Part shown: positions 54,718 to 63,740 of the stretch, piece by piece
Numbering within the stretch: position 1 is the first letter of the stretch
How the letters are laid out: each line of letters begins with the position of its first letter
Assembly (NCBI GenBank): GCA_028690215.1
Contig: JAQVBQ010000002.1
Location: 1-64,000 of the forward strand
DNA from: Bacteroidales bacterium
GTDB taxonomy: Bacteria; Bacteroidota; Bacteroidia; Bacteroidales; UBA932
Reading direction: 5' to 3'
DNA: 64,000 nt
Position numbers and translations under genes: made by a program
Notes under the pieces: generated by a model
What the model was told of the DNA's origin: nothing
The model's input: only the letters and a program-made list of their open reading frames with translations
The model's database searches: none

Positions 54718-55296
54718 ATGAAGTATTACATAATTTTCGGCCCTCCGGGTGCCGGTAAGGGGACACAATCTGTGCTTCTTGCAGAGAAATACTCCCTTAC
54801 CCATATATCAACAGGAGAGCTTCTTAGAAAGGAGATAGAGAGTAAAAGTGAACTTGGTCTAAAAGTAAAGGCTATAATAGAAAATGGCAAACTTGTTGAC
54901 GATGAGACAATTTTAGAATTGATTAACAATGTTGTATCCGGATCACAAAACGGTAACAAAGGATACATCTTGGACGGTTACCCCAGAACTATACCTCAGG
55001 CAGAGGCTCTTGACAGGATTCTTGAGGCAAAGGGACAGAAGGTTTCTGCAGTAATTTCGCTTGAGATTGACGAAGAGGTTATCTTCCAACGAATAGCTAT
55101 GAGAGCACAGATGGAAGAGCGTAAGGATGATATGGACAGGGCAACGATAGAGAACAGGATAGTTCAATATCACAAGAAAACCGAGCCTCTGATCACTTAT
55201 TACAAAGAGAGTGGCAGATATTTCCAGGTTGACGGAAATAAGAGTATAGATAACAACTTCAGGGATATCTGTGATATCATTGACAAAATAAAATAA
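54718..55296 (+). CDS. adk: Adenylate kinase
   Basis: Interconverts ATP+AMP and 2 ADP. P-loop [10 protein letters not shown] (about residues 7-16), AMP-binding STGELLR and LDGYPRT are intact. At 192 aa it has the short LID common in this phylum. It sits between hpt and obgE, 7 bases before the latter. Confidence 0.96.
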   Translation: MKYYIIFGPPGAGKGTQSVLLAEKYSLTHISTGELLRKEIESKSELGLKVKAIIENGKLVDDETILELINNVVSGSQNGNKGYILDGYPRTIPQAEALDRILEAKGQKVSAVISLEIDEEVIFQRIAMRAQMEERKDDMDRATIENRIVQYHKKTEPLITYYKESGRYFQVDGNKSIDNNFRDICDIIDKIK

Positions 55297-55303
55297 TTCA
55301 AGA

Positions 55304-56296
55304 ATGGGTAATTCCAACTTTGTAGATTACGTCAGGCTTCTTTGCCAATCAGGTAACGGAGGAAAAGGTTCCATGCACCTCCGCAGGGAAAAATTCGTGG
55401 CAAAAGGCGGTCCGGACGGAGGAGACGGTGGCCGTGGCGGCCACATTATCCTTAGGGGGAATGCCCAGACATGGACACTTATACATCTTAAATACAGAAA
55501 ACATATCCGTGCAGAGCATGGTGAGGCCGGAGGCGGTCAGTTAAGGCATGGTGCGGACGGAAAGGATATTATACTGGATGTACCGCTGGGAACTGTTGCC
55601 AAGTTGGCTGAGACCGGAGAGGTACTTTTTGAGATTACTGCAGACGGAGAGGAGAAGATTCTTGCAAAAGGGGGCAGAGGAGGACTCGGAAACGATTTTT
55701 TCAAAAGCGCAACTAACCAGACACCCAGATTCGCACAACCTGGTGAACCCGGAACCGAGAACTGGTATATTCTGGAGTTGAAGATTCTTGCCGATGTTGG
55801 TCTTGTCGGTTTTCCAAATGCCGGTAAATCCACCCTTTTGTCGACCATATCGGCTGCAAGACCGAAAATTGCAGACTACGCGTTCACGACACTCGAACCG
55901 AGCATCGGAATCGTGGAGTATTATGACAATAAGTCTTTTGTAATGGCCGACATACCAGGGATTATTGAGGGGGCACACGAAGGCAGGGGCCTTGGTCTGA
56001 GATTCCTGAAACATATTGAGAGGAATTCAATGTTGCTTTTCATGATACCTGCAGACAGCAAGGATATTGCTACTGAATACAAGATACTTTTGAACGAGCT
56101 CAAACAATATAATCCTGAATTGCTGGACAAAGAGAGGCTTCTTGCAATCACCAAGTCCGACATGCTGGATGATGAACTTGAAAAAGAGATGAAGAAACAC
56201 CTGCCCCGTAAGGTCAAGCATATTTTCATATCCTCCATAACCGGTAAGAATATTCCGAAATTAAAGGATATGATCTGGGAATCATTAAACATATAA
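55304..56296 (+). CDS. obgE: Obg family GTPase
   Basis: Ribosome-associated GTPase for 50S maturation and stress response. The glycine-rich Obg fold ([22 protein letters not shown] region) covers about residues 1-158. The G domain has [17 protein letters not shown] and TKSD. At 330 aa it lacks the extra C-terminal domain of some homologues. Confidence 0.96.
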   Translation: MGNSNFVDYVRLLCQSGNGGKGSMHLRREKFVAKGGPDGGDGGRGGHIILRGNAQTWTLIHLKYRKHIRAEHGEAGGGQLRHGADGKDIILDVPLGTVAKLAETGEVLFEITADGEEKILAKGGRGGLGNDFFKSATNQTPRFAQPGEPGTENWYILELKILADVGLVGFPNAGKSTLLSTISAARPKIADYAFTTLEPSIGIVEYYDNKSFVMADIPGIIEGAHEGRGLGLRFLKHIERNSMLLFMIPADSKDIATEYKILLNELKQYNPELLDKERLLAITKSDMLDDELEKEMKKHLPRKVKHIFISSITGKNIPKLKDMIWESLNI

Positions 56297-56299
56297 CAG

Positions 56300-56914
56300 A
56301 TGTTTGAGAGGATAATTGATTTTGACAAATCACTGTTTCTTGTTCTGAATCATGCTACAACTCCCTTTTTTGACGGAGTAATGGTTTTTGCTTCTGAAAA
56401 ATTCACATGGGCTCCTCTCTACTTTGCAATTATCTTCTTTATATTTTTTAAAATTGAAAACCACCGGCTTGTCATAAGGCCCGTAAAGCCCGCTTTTCTG
56501 GCTCTTGCTGGCATTCTTGTGACATTTGCACTCACAGACATGGTTTCGGCCAGTGTAATCAAGGATTCCGTCCAAAGACTGAGACCCGGACATGACCCTG
56601 AACTTGAAGGGCTGGTACGAATGCTTGACGGAAAAGGTGGTTTGTACGGTTTTGTCTCCAGCCATGCTGCCAATGTCTTCGGACTGGCACTCTTTACCGC
56701 ATTCACATTCAGGAAGAGCTGGTATTCGGTAATTATCTTTTTATGGGCTTCACTGGTCAGTTACAGCAGGATATATGTGGGGAGGCACTTCCCTATGGAT
56801 GTTATATGCGGAGCCATTCTTGGCATTCTTATAGGCTGGATTGTCTATAAAATCATCAGCCCTGACGGCTGGCGTATTCACTTTAAAAAGAAACCTCATG
56901 ATATACATAATTGA
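56300..56914 (+). CDS. PAP2 family phosphatase, 204 aa
   Basis: Integral-membrane lipid phosphatase. The three PAP2 motifs are KDSVQRLRP, SSHAAN (in place of PSGH) and SRIYVGRHFPMDV. Five or six spans are visible. Likely substrates are undecaprenyl pyrophosphate or lipid A phosphates; the sequence does not decide. It lies 3 bases after obgE and overlaps lplA by 17 bases. Confidence 0.92.
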   Translation: MFERIIDFDKSLFLVLNHATTPFFDGVMVFASEKFTWAPLYFAIIFFIFFKIENHRLVIRPVKPAFLALAGILVTFALTDMVSASVIKDSVQRLRPGHDPELEGLVRMLDGKGGLYGFVSSHAANVFGLALFTAFTFRKSWYSVIIFLWASLVSYSRIYVGRHFPMDVICGAILGILIGWIVYKIISPDGWRIHFKKKPHDIHN

Positions 56915-57884
56915 CAACAATACTGATCCATATTGGAATCTGGCTGCCGAGGAGTACCTCTTCAAAAATATGACTCAACCTGTCTTCAGGTTGTGGCAGA
57001 ACGACAACGCAATTATCATAGGCATGCATCAGAATGCCCTTGCAGAGATAAATATAGAGTATGTAAGAAATAACGGTATAAAGGTTGTGAGAAGGGTTTC
57101 CGGAGGCGGTGCCGTATACCATGATATGGGAAATCTCAATTTCACCTTTATAGACAACAGAAGTGAGACAGAGGAGAGTTCTGCAATGTTTGCCAGATTT
57201 ACCAAGCCGATTGTAGACGCATTGAAGAAGTTGAATGTTGACGCATACCTTGAAGGGAGAAATGACCTTTTAATAGAGGGAAGGAAGTTTTCCGGCAATG
57301 CTGTTGCCGTATATAAGGAGAGAATCCTTCAGCATGGCACCTTGCTTTTCTCCTCCTCTATGAAAGATCTCTCCCAAGCCCTCGCAGGAAGGCCCGAGAA
57401 ATTTGTAAGCAAATCGGTAAAGTCAAACCGTGCAAGGGTTACCAACATAAGTGAACATCTCAAAGAGAGCATGACAATAGAGCAGTTTATCTCTTTTCTG
57501 GAGTTGGAGATAGCAGTTGACGGGAATTATAAGAGATACCATTACACTCCTCAGGATATGGAGGCAATTAATAAGTTGAGAGATACAAAATACAGTCAGG
57601 ATTGGTGGAATCTGGGCTCGGCTCCTGCTTATAAATTCTCTAAGGTTTGCCAGTTCCCCGGTGGGCTCGTTGAGCTCTATATGGAGGTTTCAAAAGGCAT
57701 TATCAAGGAGATTCGCATTTTTGGAAGCTATTTCTTCACAAAGGAGACTTCAGATGTTGAGAAGTTGCTTACCGGGTGCAGCCACACCAGAGAAGAAATT
57801 GAGAAAAGGCTGGAAACAATAAACCTCTCTCATTACTTCAACAATATAACGAGAGAGGAGTTTATTACACTATTCTGGAATTAA
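56898..57884 (+). CDS. lplA: Lipoate-protein ligase A, 328 aa
   Basis: Attaches lipoate to E2 and GcvH proteins through lipoyl-AMP. The motif RRVSGGGAVYHDMGNLNF and the catalytic Lys in GRKFSGNA lie in the catalytic domain (about 1-245), and the C-terminal domain (about 255-328) is the accessory domain of the complete LplA type. I start at ATG 56898 (MIYIIDNN), 17 bases inside the PAP2 gene. It ends 9 bases from the convergent hpf. Confidence 0.93.
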   Translation: MIYIIDNNTDPYWNLAAEEYLFKNMTQPVFRLWQNDNAIIIGMHQNALAEINIEYVRNNGIKVVRRVSGGGAVYHDMGNLNFTFIDNRSETEESSAMFARFTKPIVDALKKLNVDAYLEGRNDLLIEGRKFSGNAVAVYKERILQHGTLLFSSSMKDLSQALAGRPEKFVSKSVKSNRARVTNISEHLKESMTIEQFISFLELEIAVDGNYKRYHYTPQDMEAINKLRDTKYSQDWWNLGSAPAYKFSKVCQFPGGLVELYMEVSKGIIKEIRIFGSYFFTKETSDVEKLLTGCSHTREEIEKRLETINLSHYFNNITREEFITLFWN

Positions 57885-57893
57885 CCGGAAATC

Positions 57894-58187
57894 TTATCTT
57901 CTTTCTTTTTTCTCTTTATGTTTTATTAAAATATCCTTAAGCACGTCGACACAATCTACCAGTGCATCCTCAAATTTCATTGAGTGACGCTCTACTACAA
58001 CCTCATCACCCGGTACCTTAATAATCAACTTTACATTTTTGTTATCATACTCGGGAAGCAGGCTAAGCACAACGTCAATACCCTGTATACCCTCATAGAA
58101 ACGAGGAAGTTTGCCAAGTTTCTTCTCAATAAAGTCGATCAGCTTCTGATCTGCATCAAACTTGAGAGATTGAATTCTAATGTCCAT
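57894..58187 (-). CDS. hpf: Ribosome hibernation-promoting factor, short form
   Basis: 97-aa HPF/YfiA/RaiA-family protein that occupies the decoding centre of idle ribosomes. The beta-alpha fold starts DIRIQSLKFDADQKLIDFIE and has VVERHSMKFEDALVDCVDVL. No long C-terminal dimerisation domain. It follows xerC/D by 2 bases in the rpsU-xer-hpf order common in Bacteroidota. Confidence 0.94.
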   Translation of the reverse strand: MDIRIQSLKFDADQKLIDFIEKKLGKLPRFYEGIQGIDVVLSLLPEYDNKNVKLIIKVPGDEVVVERHSMKFEDALVDCVDVLKDILIKHKEKKERR

Positions 58188-58189
58188 AA

Positions 58190-59083
58190 TTATCCTCCTT
58201 TTTTTGCTCTTGGATGAGCGGTTAAATATACTTTTTTCAGTTGTTCAAAAGAATTGTGCGTGTACACCTGCGTAGCGGCAAGTGACGAATGCCCAAGGAC
58301 CTCCTTTATGCTATTCAGGTCTGCCCCATTGTTAAGCAGATGTGTTGCAATGCTGTGCCTAAGCAGGTGCGGTGATCTCTTACCTGAAAATCCCTCCACT
58401 CCGGCAAGCTCTCTCTTTACTGTATTGTTAACAAAGGAGAGATATAATGGTTTACCAGAATTTGTAACGAATAACGGGGAGGCAGGTGAAATTGGGAAAA
58501 TTTCAGAATAGGTGTTCAGATAACTCTCCAACTCACCTTTCAGAGAATCGGTAACCGGAATCTCTCTCTGTTTATCCCCTTTACCTGTAACACGGAACAG
58601 GGCACGTCCCCTGTCCCAGTCAGAAATTTTAAGAGCTGCAAGCTCTGCACGGCGCATTCCGGTGTTGTATAGTGTTGCCACAATTGTCCTATCCCGCAAC
58701 GACCCGAAATCATCATCGACTTCACGCGAGAAATAATTATCAACAGCACGCTCTGTGTAAAACTGGGGTAATCTTTTTGACTGTTTTGGACGGTGTATTC
58801 TCTTGACCGGATTTGTATCAATCTCTCCGTTTCTTACAAGATAATCTGAAAAACTGCTTAGAGCAGAAAGTTTTAGATTCATAGTTCTGGGAGAGATTCC
58901 AGATTCAAGTCCGGATGCAACAAAACCCCGTATGAGATTTGGAAGAAGCACTCCGGTACTCTGTTCATCCGGATTACCCGATGCAAATGCAAAGAACTCC
59001 TTTATATAACCCTCGTAAAGAGTCAATGTCCTCGGAGAGTATCTTTTCTGAACCTTGAGATATTCGATAAACCCTTCAACCAT
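58190..59083 (-). CDS. Tyrosine recombinase, XerC/XerD type
   Basis: Site-specific recombinase resolving chromosome dimers at dif. The N-terminal SAM-like core-binding domain (about residues 1-85) is followed by the catalytic domain with Arg in NTGMRRAELA, HLLRHSIATHLL and GHSSLAATQVYTH with the Tyr nucleophile; the R-K-H-R-H-Y set looks complete. At 297 aa it is typical. Given its housekeeping neighbours (rpsU, hpf), a mobile-element integrase is unlikely. XerC versus XerD is not decided here. Confidence 0.94.
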   Translation of the reverse strand: MVEGFIEYLKVQKRYSPRTLTLYEGYIKEFFAFASGNPDEQSTGVLLPNLIRGFVASGLESGISPRTMNLKLSALSSFSDYLVRNGEIDTNPVKRIHRPKQSKRLPQFYTERAVDNYFSREVDDDFGSLRDRTIVATLYNTGMRRAELAALKISDWDRGRALFRVTGKGDKQREIPVTDSLKGELESYLNTYSEIFPISPASPLFVTNSGKPLYLSFVNNTVKRELAGVEGFSGKRSPHLLRHSIATHLLNNGADLNSIKEVLGHSSLAATQVYTHNSFEQLKKVYLTAHPRAKKGG

Positions 59084-59111
59084 ACTCCGTGTTTCTTCTT
59101 GACACTAATAT

Positions 59112-59148
59112 ACAAAAAAAAACCGGTACTCCGAAAAAACGGAGTACC
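59112..59148 (-). terminator. Terminator between rpsU and the recombinase
   Basis: On the minus strand GGTACTCCG (rc of 59140-59148) and CGGAGTACC (rc of 59125-59133) form a perfect 9-bp stem with a 6-T loop, followed by a long T-run. It should end most rpsU transcripts and reduce read-through into xerC/D-hpf. Confidence 0.85.
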
Positions 59149-59173
59149 AATTTTCAATATTTTATGTCGGACA

Positions 59174-59365
59174 TTACTCCTCGTTCAAACGAAGAGATTG
59201 TACATAAATTGCTTTCTTAATTTCATCGCGTCTCTTGACAGATGGCTTTACAAAAGTCTTTCTGCCTCTGAGCTCGCGGACAATGCCGGTCTTCTCAAAT
59301 TTACGTTTGAATTTCTTCAACGCTCTTTCAATATTTTCACCCTCTTTGATAGGTACTATAATCAT
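59174..59365 (-). CDS. rpsU: 30S ribosomal protein bS21
   Basis: 63-aa basic protein starting MIIVPIKEGENIERAL with the conserved RELRGRKTFVKPSVKRR body. I start at ATG 59365, since it is preceded at ideal spacing (8 bases) by a full Shine-Dalgarno. In Bacteroidota, bS21 with bS18 and bS6 hides the anti-SD of 16S rRNA, and rpsU is one of the few genes keeping a strong SD, through which it can be autoregulated. Confidence 0.95.
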   Translation of the reverse strand: MIIVPIKEGENIERALKKFKRKFEKTGIVRELRGRKTFVKPSVKRRDEIKKAIYVQSLRLNEE

Positions 59366-59373
59366 ACGGCAAA

Positions 59374-59383
59374 CACCTCCTTT
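59374..59383 (-). promoter_or_regulatory. Strong Shine-Dalgarno site of rpsU
   Basis: The minus strand reads AAAGGAGGTG, fully complementary to the usual 16S 3' end (CCUCCUUU), 8 bases from the ATG. No comparably complete, well-spaced site stood out before the other genes I checked by eye. Confidence 0.85.
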
Positions 59384-59394
59384 TTTTAGGACTG

Positions 59395-59426
59395 CAAAAG
59401 TATGGATTATTTTGATAAAAGACAAC
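59395..59426 (-). promoter_or_regulatory. Promoter of rpsU
   Basis: The minus strand has TACTTTTG (59395-59402), a perfect -7 box, and GTTG (59423-59426), one base off TTTG, with a 20-bp spacer. The start would fall near 59390, just before the SD. Confidence 0.55.
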
Positions 59427-59470
59427 TTACCGGAAATAATTTTAGTAATTTCGTATAAAATTAAATAAAA

Positions 59471-61504
59471 ATGAACTTAGTGGACTTTAGAAAATCAATA
59501 GTGCAAGGCATCCCCGACACTCTCCCTGAAATCAGGCAATATGAGACAGAAATCAACCATGCTCCTAAGAGAAAGGATATTCTTACATCAAAGGAAAAGG
59601 AGCTTGCACTAAGAAATGCATTAAGATACTTCCCGCAAAAACATCACAAGATACTTGCCCCTGAATTTGCAAAGGAACTTCAGGATTATGGAAGGATTTA
59701 CATGTACCGTTTCCGTCCGGATTATAAAATGGCAGCCCGCCACATAGATGATTACCCTTATAAATCACGCCAGGCTGCCGCAATAATGATGATGATAAAC
59801 AACAATCTGGACTATGCGGTTGCCCAACACCCTCACGAGCTGATCACATACGGGGGAAATGGAGCCGTTTTCCAGAATTGGGCACAATATCTTCTTACCA
59901 TGCAGTATCTCTCTCAGATGACTGATGAGCAGACACTTGTCCTATATTCCGGCCACCCGCTGGGACTTTTTCCTTCACACAAAGGGGCACCAAGGGTGAT
60001 TGTGACAAACGGGATGGTTATTCCCAACTACTCCTCAAAGGACCATTGGGAGAAGTTCAATGCTCTTGGAGTATCACAATACGGTCAGATGACAGCAGGC
60101 TCTTTTATGTATATCGGCCCTCAGGGAATAGTCCACGGGACAACCATTACAGTACTCAACGCAGCCAGAATGAGATCGGAAAAGGGGGAAAGCAATTTCG
60201 GAGGTAAAGTCTTTGTTAGCTCCGGACTTGGAGGAATGTCGGGAGCTCAGCCAAAAGCGGCAGTGATAGCAGGTGTGATAGGAGTTGTTGCAGAAATCAA
60301 TCCGAAAGCTGTTCAGACAAGATATTCACAAGGATGGGTTGATGAGGTCTTCACCGATCTGGACCTGCTCATGGAGAGGGTAATCTCTGCAAAGAAGAAA
60401 AAAGAATCTGTGTCAATTGCATATCAGGGCAATATTGTTGATCTCTGGGAAAAATTCATTGAGGCCGGAGTCGATGTGGACCTGGGAAGCGATCAGACTT
60501 CACTGCACAATCCATGGTCAGGCGGATATTATCCTGCAGGTATCACATTTGAGGAATCAAACCGTTTGATGGCTGAAGAGCCTGAGGAGTTCAGACGCCT
60601 TGTCCAGGAGTCTCTCAGAAGGCAGGTTGCTGCAATTAACAAGCTTACAAAAAGAGGCATGTACTTCTTCGATTACGGTAATGCCTTTCTGCTCGAAGCA
60701 TCAAGGGCAGGTGCAGATATAATGTCACCCGACGGAACATTCAAATACCCTTCATACGTTCAGGATATCATGGGTCCACTCTTCTTTGATTACGGATTCG
60801 GGCCTTTCAGATGGGTATGCACCTCTTGCAAGCCGGAAGACCTTCAGGTTACAGACGAAATTGCAGCCGATGTCCTTGAAAAGATCATGAAGTCAGCACC
60901 TGATGAGATCAAAAGCCAGCTTGCCGATAATATCCACTGGATAAAGGAGGCAGCGAAGAATAGACTTGTGGTCGGTTCACAGGCGCGTATATTATATGCA
61001 GATTCAGAAGGAAGGATTGAGATTGCCCTTGCAATGAACAGGGCAATTGCTGAGGGGAGGATCTCCGCTCCTGTAGTACTCGGAAGGGATCATCATGATG
61101 TCTCCGGCACAGACTCTCCATTCAGAGAGACCTCAAATATTTACGACGGTTCCGGATTTACCGCAGACATGGCTGTACAGAATGTTATCGGTGACTCATT
61201 CCGGGGAGCTACATGGGTATCCATACACAATGGTGGTGGTGTCGGCTGGGGAGAGGTTATCAATGGCGGGTTCGGAATGGTTATAGACGGAACAGCTGAG
61301 TCTGAAAGGAAAATCAGGGAGATGCTGCTCTGGGATGTTAATAACGGAATTTCACGTAGAGCCTGGGCAAGAAACACCGGGGCAATATCTGCAATCAAGA
61401 GGGAGATGGAGAGAACTCCTCTTCTGAAAGTTACTCTACCGAATATAGCTGATGATAAATTAATAAGCGAGACTGCGGAACATCATTTTGACAGGAAAGC
61501 CTAG
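59471..61504 (+). CDS. hutU: Urocanate hydratase
   Basis: Second step of histidine breakdown: urocanate to imidazolonepropionate, with tightly bound NAD. The NAD-binding core includes YGGNGAVFQNW (about residues 118-128), YSGHPLGLFP, GGMSGAQPKAA and the GGVGWGEVINGGFG C-terminal segment. At 677 aa it belongs to the longer type seen in Bacteroidota, not the 555-aa type. The other hut genes are not next to it. Its last 45 bases overlap the end of the lipocalin gene. Confidence 0.94.
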   Translation: MNLVDFRKSIVQGIPDTLPEIRQYETEINHAPKRKDILTSKEKELALRNALRYFPQKHHKILAPEFAKELQDYGRIYMYRFRPDYKMAARHIDDYPYKSRQAAAIMMMINNNLDYAVAQHPHELITYGGNGAVFQNWAQYLLTMQYLSQMTDEQTLVLYSGHPLGLFPSHKGAPRVIVTNGMVIPNYSSKDHWEKFNALGVSQYGQMTAGSFMYIGPQGIVHGTTITVLNAARMRSEKGESNFGGKVFVSSGLGGMSGAQPKAAVIAGVIGVVAEINPKAVQTRYSQGWVDEVFTDLDLLMERVISAKKKKESVSIAYQGNIVDLWEKFIEAGVDVDLGSDQTSLHNPWSGGYYPAGITFEESNRLMAEEPEEFRRLVQESLRRQVAAINKLTKRGMYFFDYGNAFLLEASRAGADIMSPDGTFKYPSYVQDIMGPLFFDYGFGPFRWVCTSCKPEDLQVTDEIAADVLEKIMKSAPDEIKSQLADNIHWIKEAAKNRLVVGSQARILYADSEGRIEIALAMNRAIAEGRISAPVVLGRDHHDVSGTDSPFRETSNIYDGSGFTADMAVQNVIGDSFRGATWVSIHNGGGVGWGEVINGGFGMVIDGTAESERKIREMLLWDVNNGISRRAWARNTGAISAIKREMERTPLLKVTLPNIADDKLISETAEHHFDRKA

Positions 61505-61975
61505 CTTGGCCGCGTAATCTTTCATTTCAAGGATTACGCGGGCATCCAGGTCCTTGTCCCTGGCAATAATCCATAAAACATCTCCTTCAGGAGATCCAAC
61601 CAATGCCACAGTGTAATCCGGATCAACCCTGAAAACCCAGTAGTCTTCCGAAAATGGCCAGTTGAAAGAGACCTTCATTTTGGAAGGGTTTACCTTATCG
61701 GGAACCCAGCCCTTTCCTTTCCACTGTTTTATTCTTGTGCGGTCACTAATCAGGCGTCCCTCATTAACAATTGTGAAAGATCCGTCCTCCATCAATGTAA
61801 ACAGGGATGTACACTCTTCAAGTCCATCCTGAATCTTGTTTGGAAGGCGCTCAATCTCATACCATCTTCCCATATACTTTTCTGTTTCGAAGGGCTTAAC
61901 AGTCTCAGAGACAATGTATACAGACGAACAAGATGATACAGTTATTAAAAGAATTGCAGAAATCAAATACTTCAT
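61460..61975 (-). CDS. Lipocalin family lipoprotein (Blc-like), 171 aa
   Basis: Signal peptide with lipobox ending TVSSC (Cys16), then the lipocalin signature GRWYEIERLPNKIQ and strands ending in IIARDKDLDARVILEM. This is the Blc type: an envelope lipoprotein that binds fatty acids or lysophospholipids. It is a single gene convergent with hutU. Confidence 0.92.
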   Translation of the reverse strand: MKYLISAILLITVSSCSSVYIVSETVKPFETEKYMGRWYEIERLPNKIQDGLEECTSLFTLMEDGSFTIVNEGRLISDRTRIKQWKGKGWVPDKVNPSKMKVSFNWPFSEDYWVFRVDPDYTVALVGSPEGDVLWIIARDKDLDARVILEMKDYAAKLGFPVKMMFRSLAY

Positions 61976-62061
61976 TTATAATCTTGATTAGTGTAGGATT
62001 TTATTCCTCAAATTCTGTACCAAGTGTACCATATATTACACATCATTTGTATAAAGAGGGA

Positions 62062-62069
62062 TATTTTTG
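62062..62069 (+). promoter_or_regulatory. -7 box upstream of the ferredoxin gene
   Basis: TATTTTTG, a perfect -7 box, 17 bases before ATG 62087. A TTTG (62046-62049) is only 12 bp away. Confidence 0.4.
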
Positions 62070-62086
62070 TGGAAAATAATGAAAAC

Positions 62087-62935
62087 ATGAAAAGAAGTGT
62101 TATTAAAATAGACGAGGCTCTTTGCAACGGTTGCGGAAGTTGCGTAAGCGGATGCCATGAAGGAGCCCTTCAACTTATCAACGGCAAGGCTGTAATGATA
62201 AGCGACCTTTATTGTGACGGACTTGGTGCCTGCATTGGAGAGTGCCCGACAGGCGCGATTGAACTGATTGAAAAAGAGACAGAGCCATATAATGAGATTG
62301 CAGTAATGGAGAGAATATCTGTCAAGGGAGAAGATGTGATAATAGCTCACCTCAAACATCTGAAGAATCACAATGAGATTGAGTGGTTCAACCAGGGAAT
62401 AAAGTGGTGCGAAGAGAACAATGTTAAAATAAATCTCTCCAGGCTGGAGGATGAAAAACCAAAAATGGCATGTGGCTGTCCTGGTTCAATGGAGAGGGAT
62501 TTCAAACATGTTGCCCCTGCATCAAATAACACTGTGACAGGCCCAGCTCCCGCTACTGAATTACGTCAATGGCCGGTTCAGCTGCATCTGTTAAATCCAC
62601 AGGCATCATTTTTTAAAGAGGCTGATGTGCTTCTTGCTTCAGACTGCTCAGCCTATTCGTTCGGCAATTTTCACGGCAAGTTCTTAAAAAACAAAGCTCT
62701 TGCAATTGCATGTCCTAAACTGGACAACAATCTGCAGAGCTACGTAGATAAGCTTTCAGAGATGATACGAATGTCAAGAATCAATACACTTACCGTTCTT
62801 ATAATGGAAGTTCCATGTTGTGGAGGTTTGCTTCAAATTGCAAAAAATGCAAGAGAAAAATCGGGAATAAATATCCCGATCAAGTGTATTGTCCTCTCAG
62901 TTCAGGGAGAAATTATTTCTGAGAACTGGGTTTAA
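62087..62935 (+). CDS. 4Fe-4S dicluster ferredoxin-domain protein, 282 aa
   Basis: Two Fe-S motifs near the N-terminus: CNGCGSCVSGC (about residues 13-23) and CDGLGACIGECP (about 43-54). A middle CGCPG motif lies near residue 129, and the C-terminal part has ASDCSAYSFGNFH and EVPCCGG, likely further ligands. Proteins of this layout are typically next to hydroxylamine reductase (hcp) and Crp-type regulators in anaerobes; none is seen here. I start at ATG 62087 (MKRSVIKIDEALC). Likely a cytoplasmic electron carrier in an anaerobe. Its end overlaps doxX by 23 bases. Confidence 0.87.
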   Translation: MKRSVIKIDEALCNGCGSCVSGCHEGALQLINGKAVMISDLYCDGLGACIGECPTGAIELIEKETEPYNEIAVMERISVKGEDVIIAHLKHLKNHNEIEWFNQGIKWCEENNVKINLSRLEDEKPKMACGCPGSMERDFKHVAPASNNTVTGPAPATELRQWPVQLHLLNPQASFFKEADVLLASDCSAYSFGNFHGKFLKNKALAIACPKLDNNLQSYVDKLSEMIRMSRINTLTVLIMEVPCCGGLLQIAKNAREKSGINIPIKCIVLSVQGEIISENWV

Positions 62936-63341
62936 AAAGAAGATTGTCTACAGAGAATCTGCCCGGACCTGCTATAAAGAGGATTACCAAGGCCACCATA
63001 TAGACAAAAGCAAGTTCCTTAACCTGGAATGGGTCTGCTGCATGGGTAACAAAGAAGGCAACAGCCATTGTGAAAGCCATAGGTATCAACGCCAATCTTG
63101 TAAGAAACCCGGCGATTACAAATAATCCTGCTACAAATTCAGCAGAAATGGCAAGTGTCAGTGAAATCTGCGAACCTAGTCCTATAGGATCAGGGAACAC
63201 AGATGAGAGCATCGAGTAATTCTGTATCTTCTGCCAGCCATGAAGCATTAAAAGTATTGCAAATGCGACCCTGAAAACAAGCAGGGTTGCAGATTGTGCA
63301 TTCTCCTTAAGAGGGGCACTATATAATATAAAATTTTTCAT
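62913..63341 (-). CDS. DoxX family membrane protein, 142 aa
   Basis: Small inner-membrane protein with four spans (about residues 20-38, 55-75, 82-100 and 110-130) and the DoxX-typical LHGWQKIQNYS and GLFVIAGFLTRLALIPM segments. DoxX-like proteins are often linked to thiol or oxidative stress; function here is inferred. It lies 4 bases after the marR-type gene, so it is probably in that regulator's operon. Confidence 0.88.
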   Translation of the reverse strand: MKNFILYSAPLKENAQSATLLVFRVAFAILLMLHGWQKIQNYSMLSSVFPDPIGLGSQISLTLAISAEFVAGLFVIAGFLTRLALIPMAFTMAVAFFVTHAADPFQVKELAFVYMVALVILFIAGPGRFSVDNLLFKPSSQK

Positions 63342-63345
63342 TTTT

Positions 63346-63714
63346 TCATTGATTGTTATTAATCTGATTTTGTACGAATGATAGAAGGGGCTCCGGCAAA
63401 TCTATCTCATCCTTGAGAATTATCTCCAGAGTTGCCTTCCCATCTTTTGTGAGTGTAAAATACATCTGCCTCTTATCAACCTTTCCGAGCGTTCTTGTAA
63501 TAAAACCCTTCTCCTCTACCGCTCTTATAAGTTTAGATGTATTTGAACAACTAAGGCTTAGCTTTTCCGCAATTTCTCCCGAAGAGAGTTGCCCCTCCTT
63601 AAGAGAACACAGTAACATTCCCTCATTAAGGCATATTCCATATTGATCGTGAAAACTCTCTTCATATGAACATATTGCCCTATATATATCCCTTATAGCA
63701 CAAAGCCTTTCCAT
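63346..63714 (-). CDS. MarR family transcriptional regulator, 122 aa
   Basis: Winged-helix repressor. The recognition helix region is SSGEIAEKLSLSCSNTSKLIRAVE (shown by its core IAEKLSLSCSNTSKL) and the wing is GFITRTLGKVDKRQMYFTLT. It is short for the family (usually 140 aa) with a trimmed C-terminus. Cysteines in the N-terminal half (YEESFHDQYGICLNE) and in the helix might sense redox state. It probably controls itself and doxX through the palindrome at 63744-63760. Confidence 0.9.
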   Translation of the reverse strand: MERLCAIRDIYRAICSYEESFHDQYGICLNEGMLLCSLKEGQLSSGEIAEKLSLSCSNTSKLIRAVEEKGFITRTLGKVDKRQMYFTLTKDGKATLEIILKDEIDLPEPLLSFVQNQINNNQ

Positions 63715-63740
63715 TTTTCTTGATTTTTTTTATTTTTTTA

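Noticed and set aside
58190-59083. Tyrosine recombinase as the integrase of a mobile element
   Set aside because: It sits in the conserved rpsU-xer-hpf order with housekeeping neighbours and has normal Xer length.
62024-62086. N-terminal extension of the ferredoxin protein from ATG 62024
   Set aside because: The extra 21 residues are unlike the family and a -7 box falls inside them; ATG 62087 fits better.
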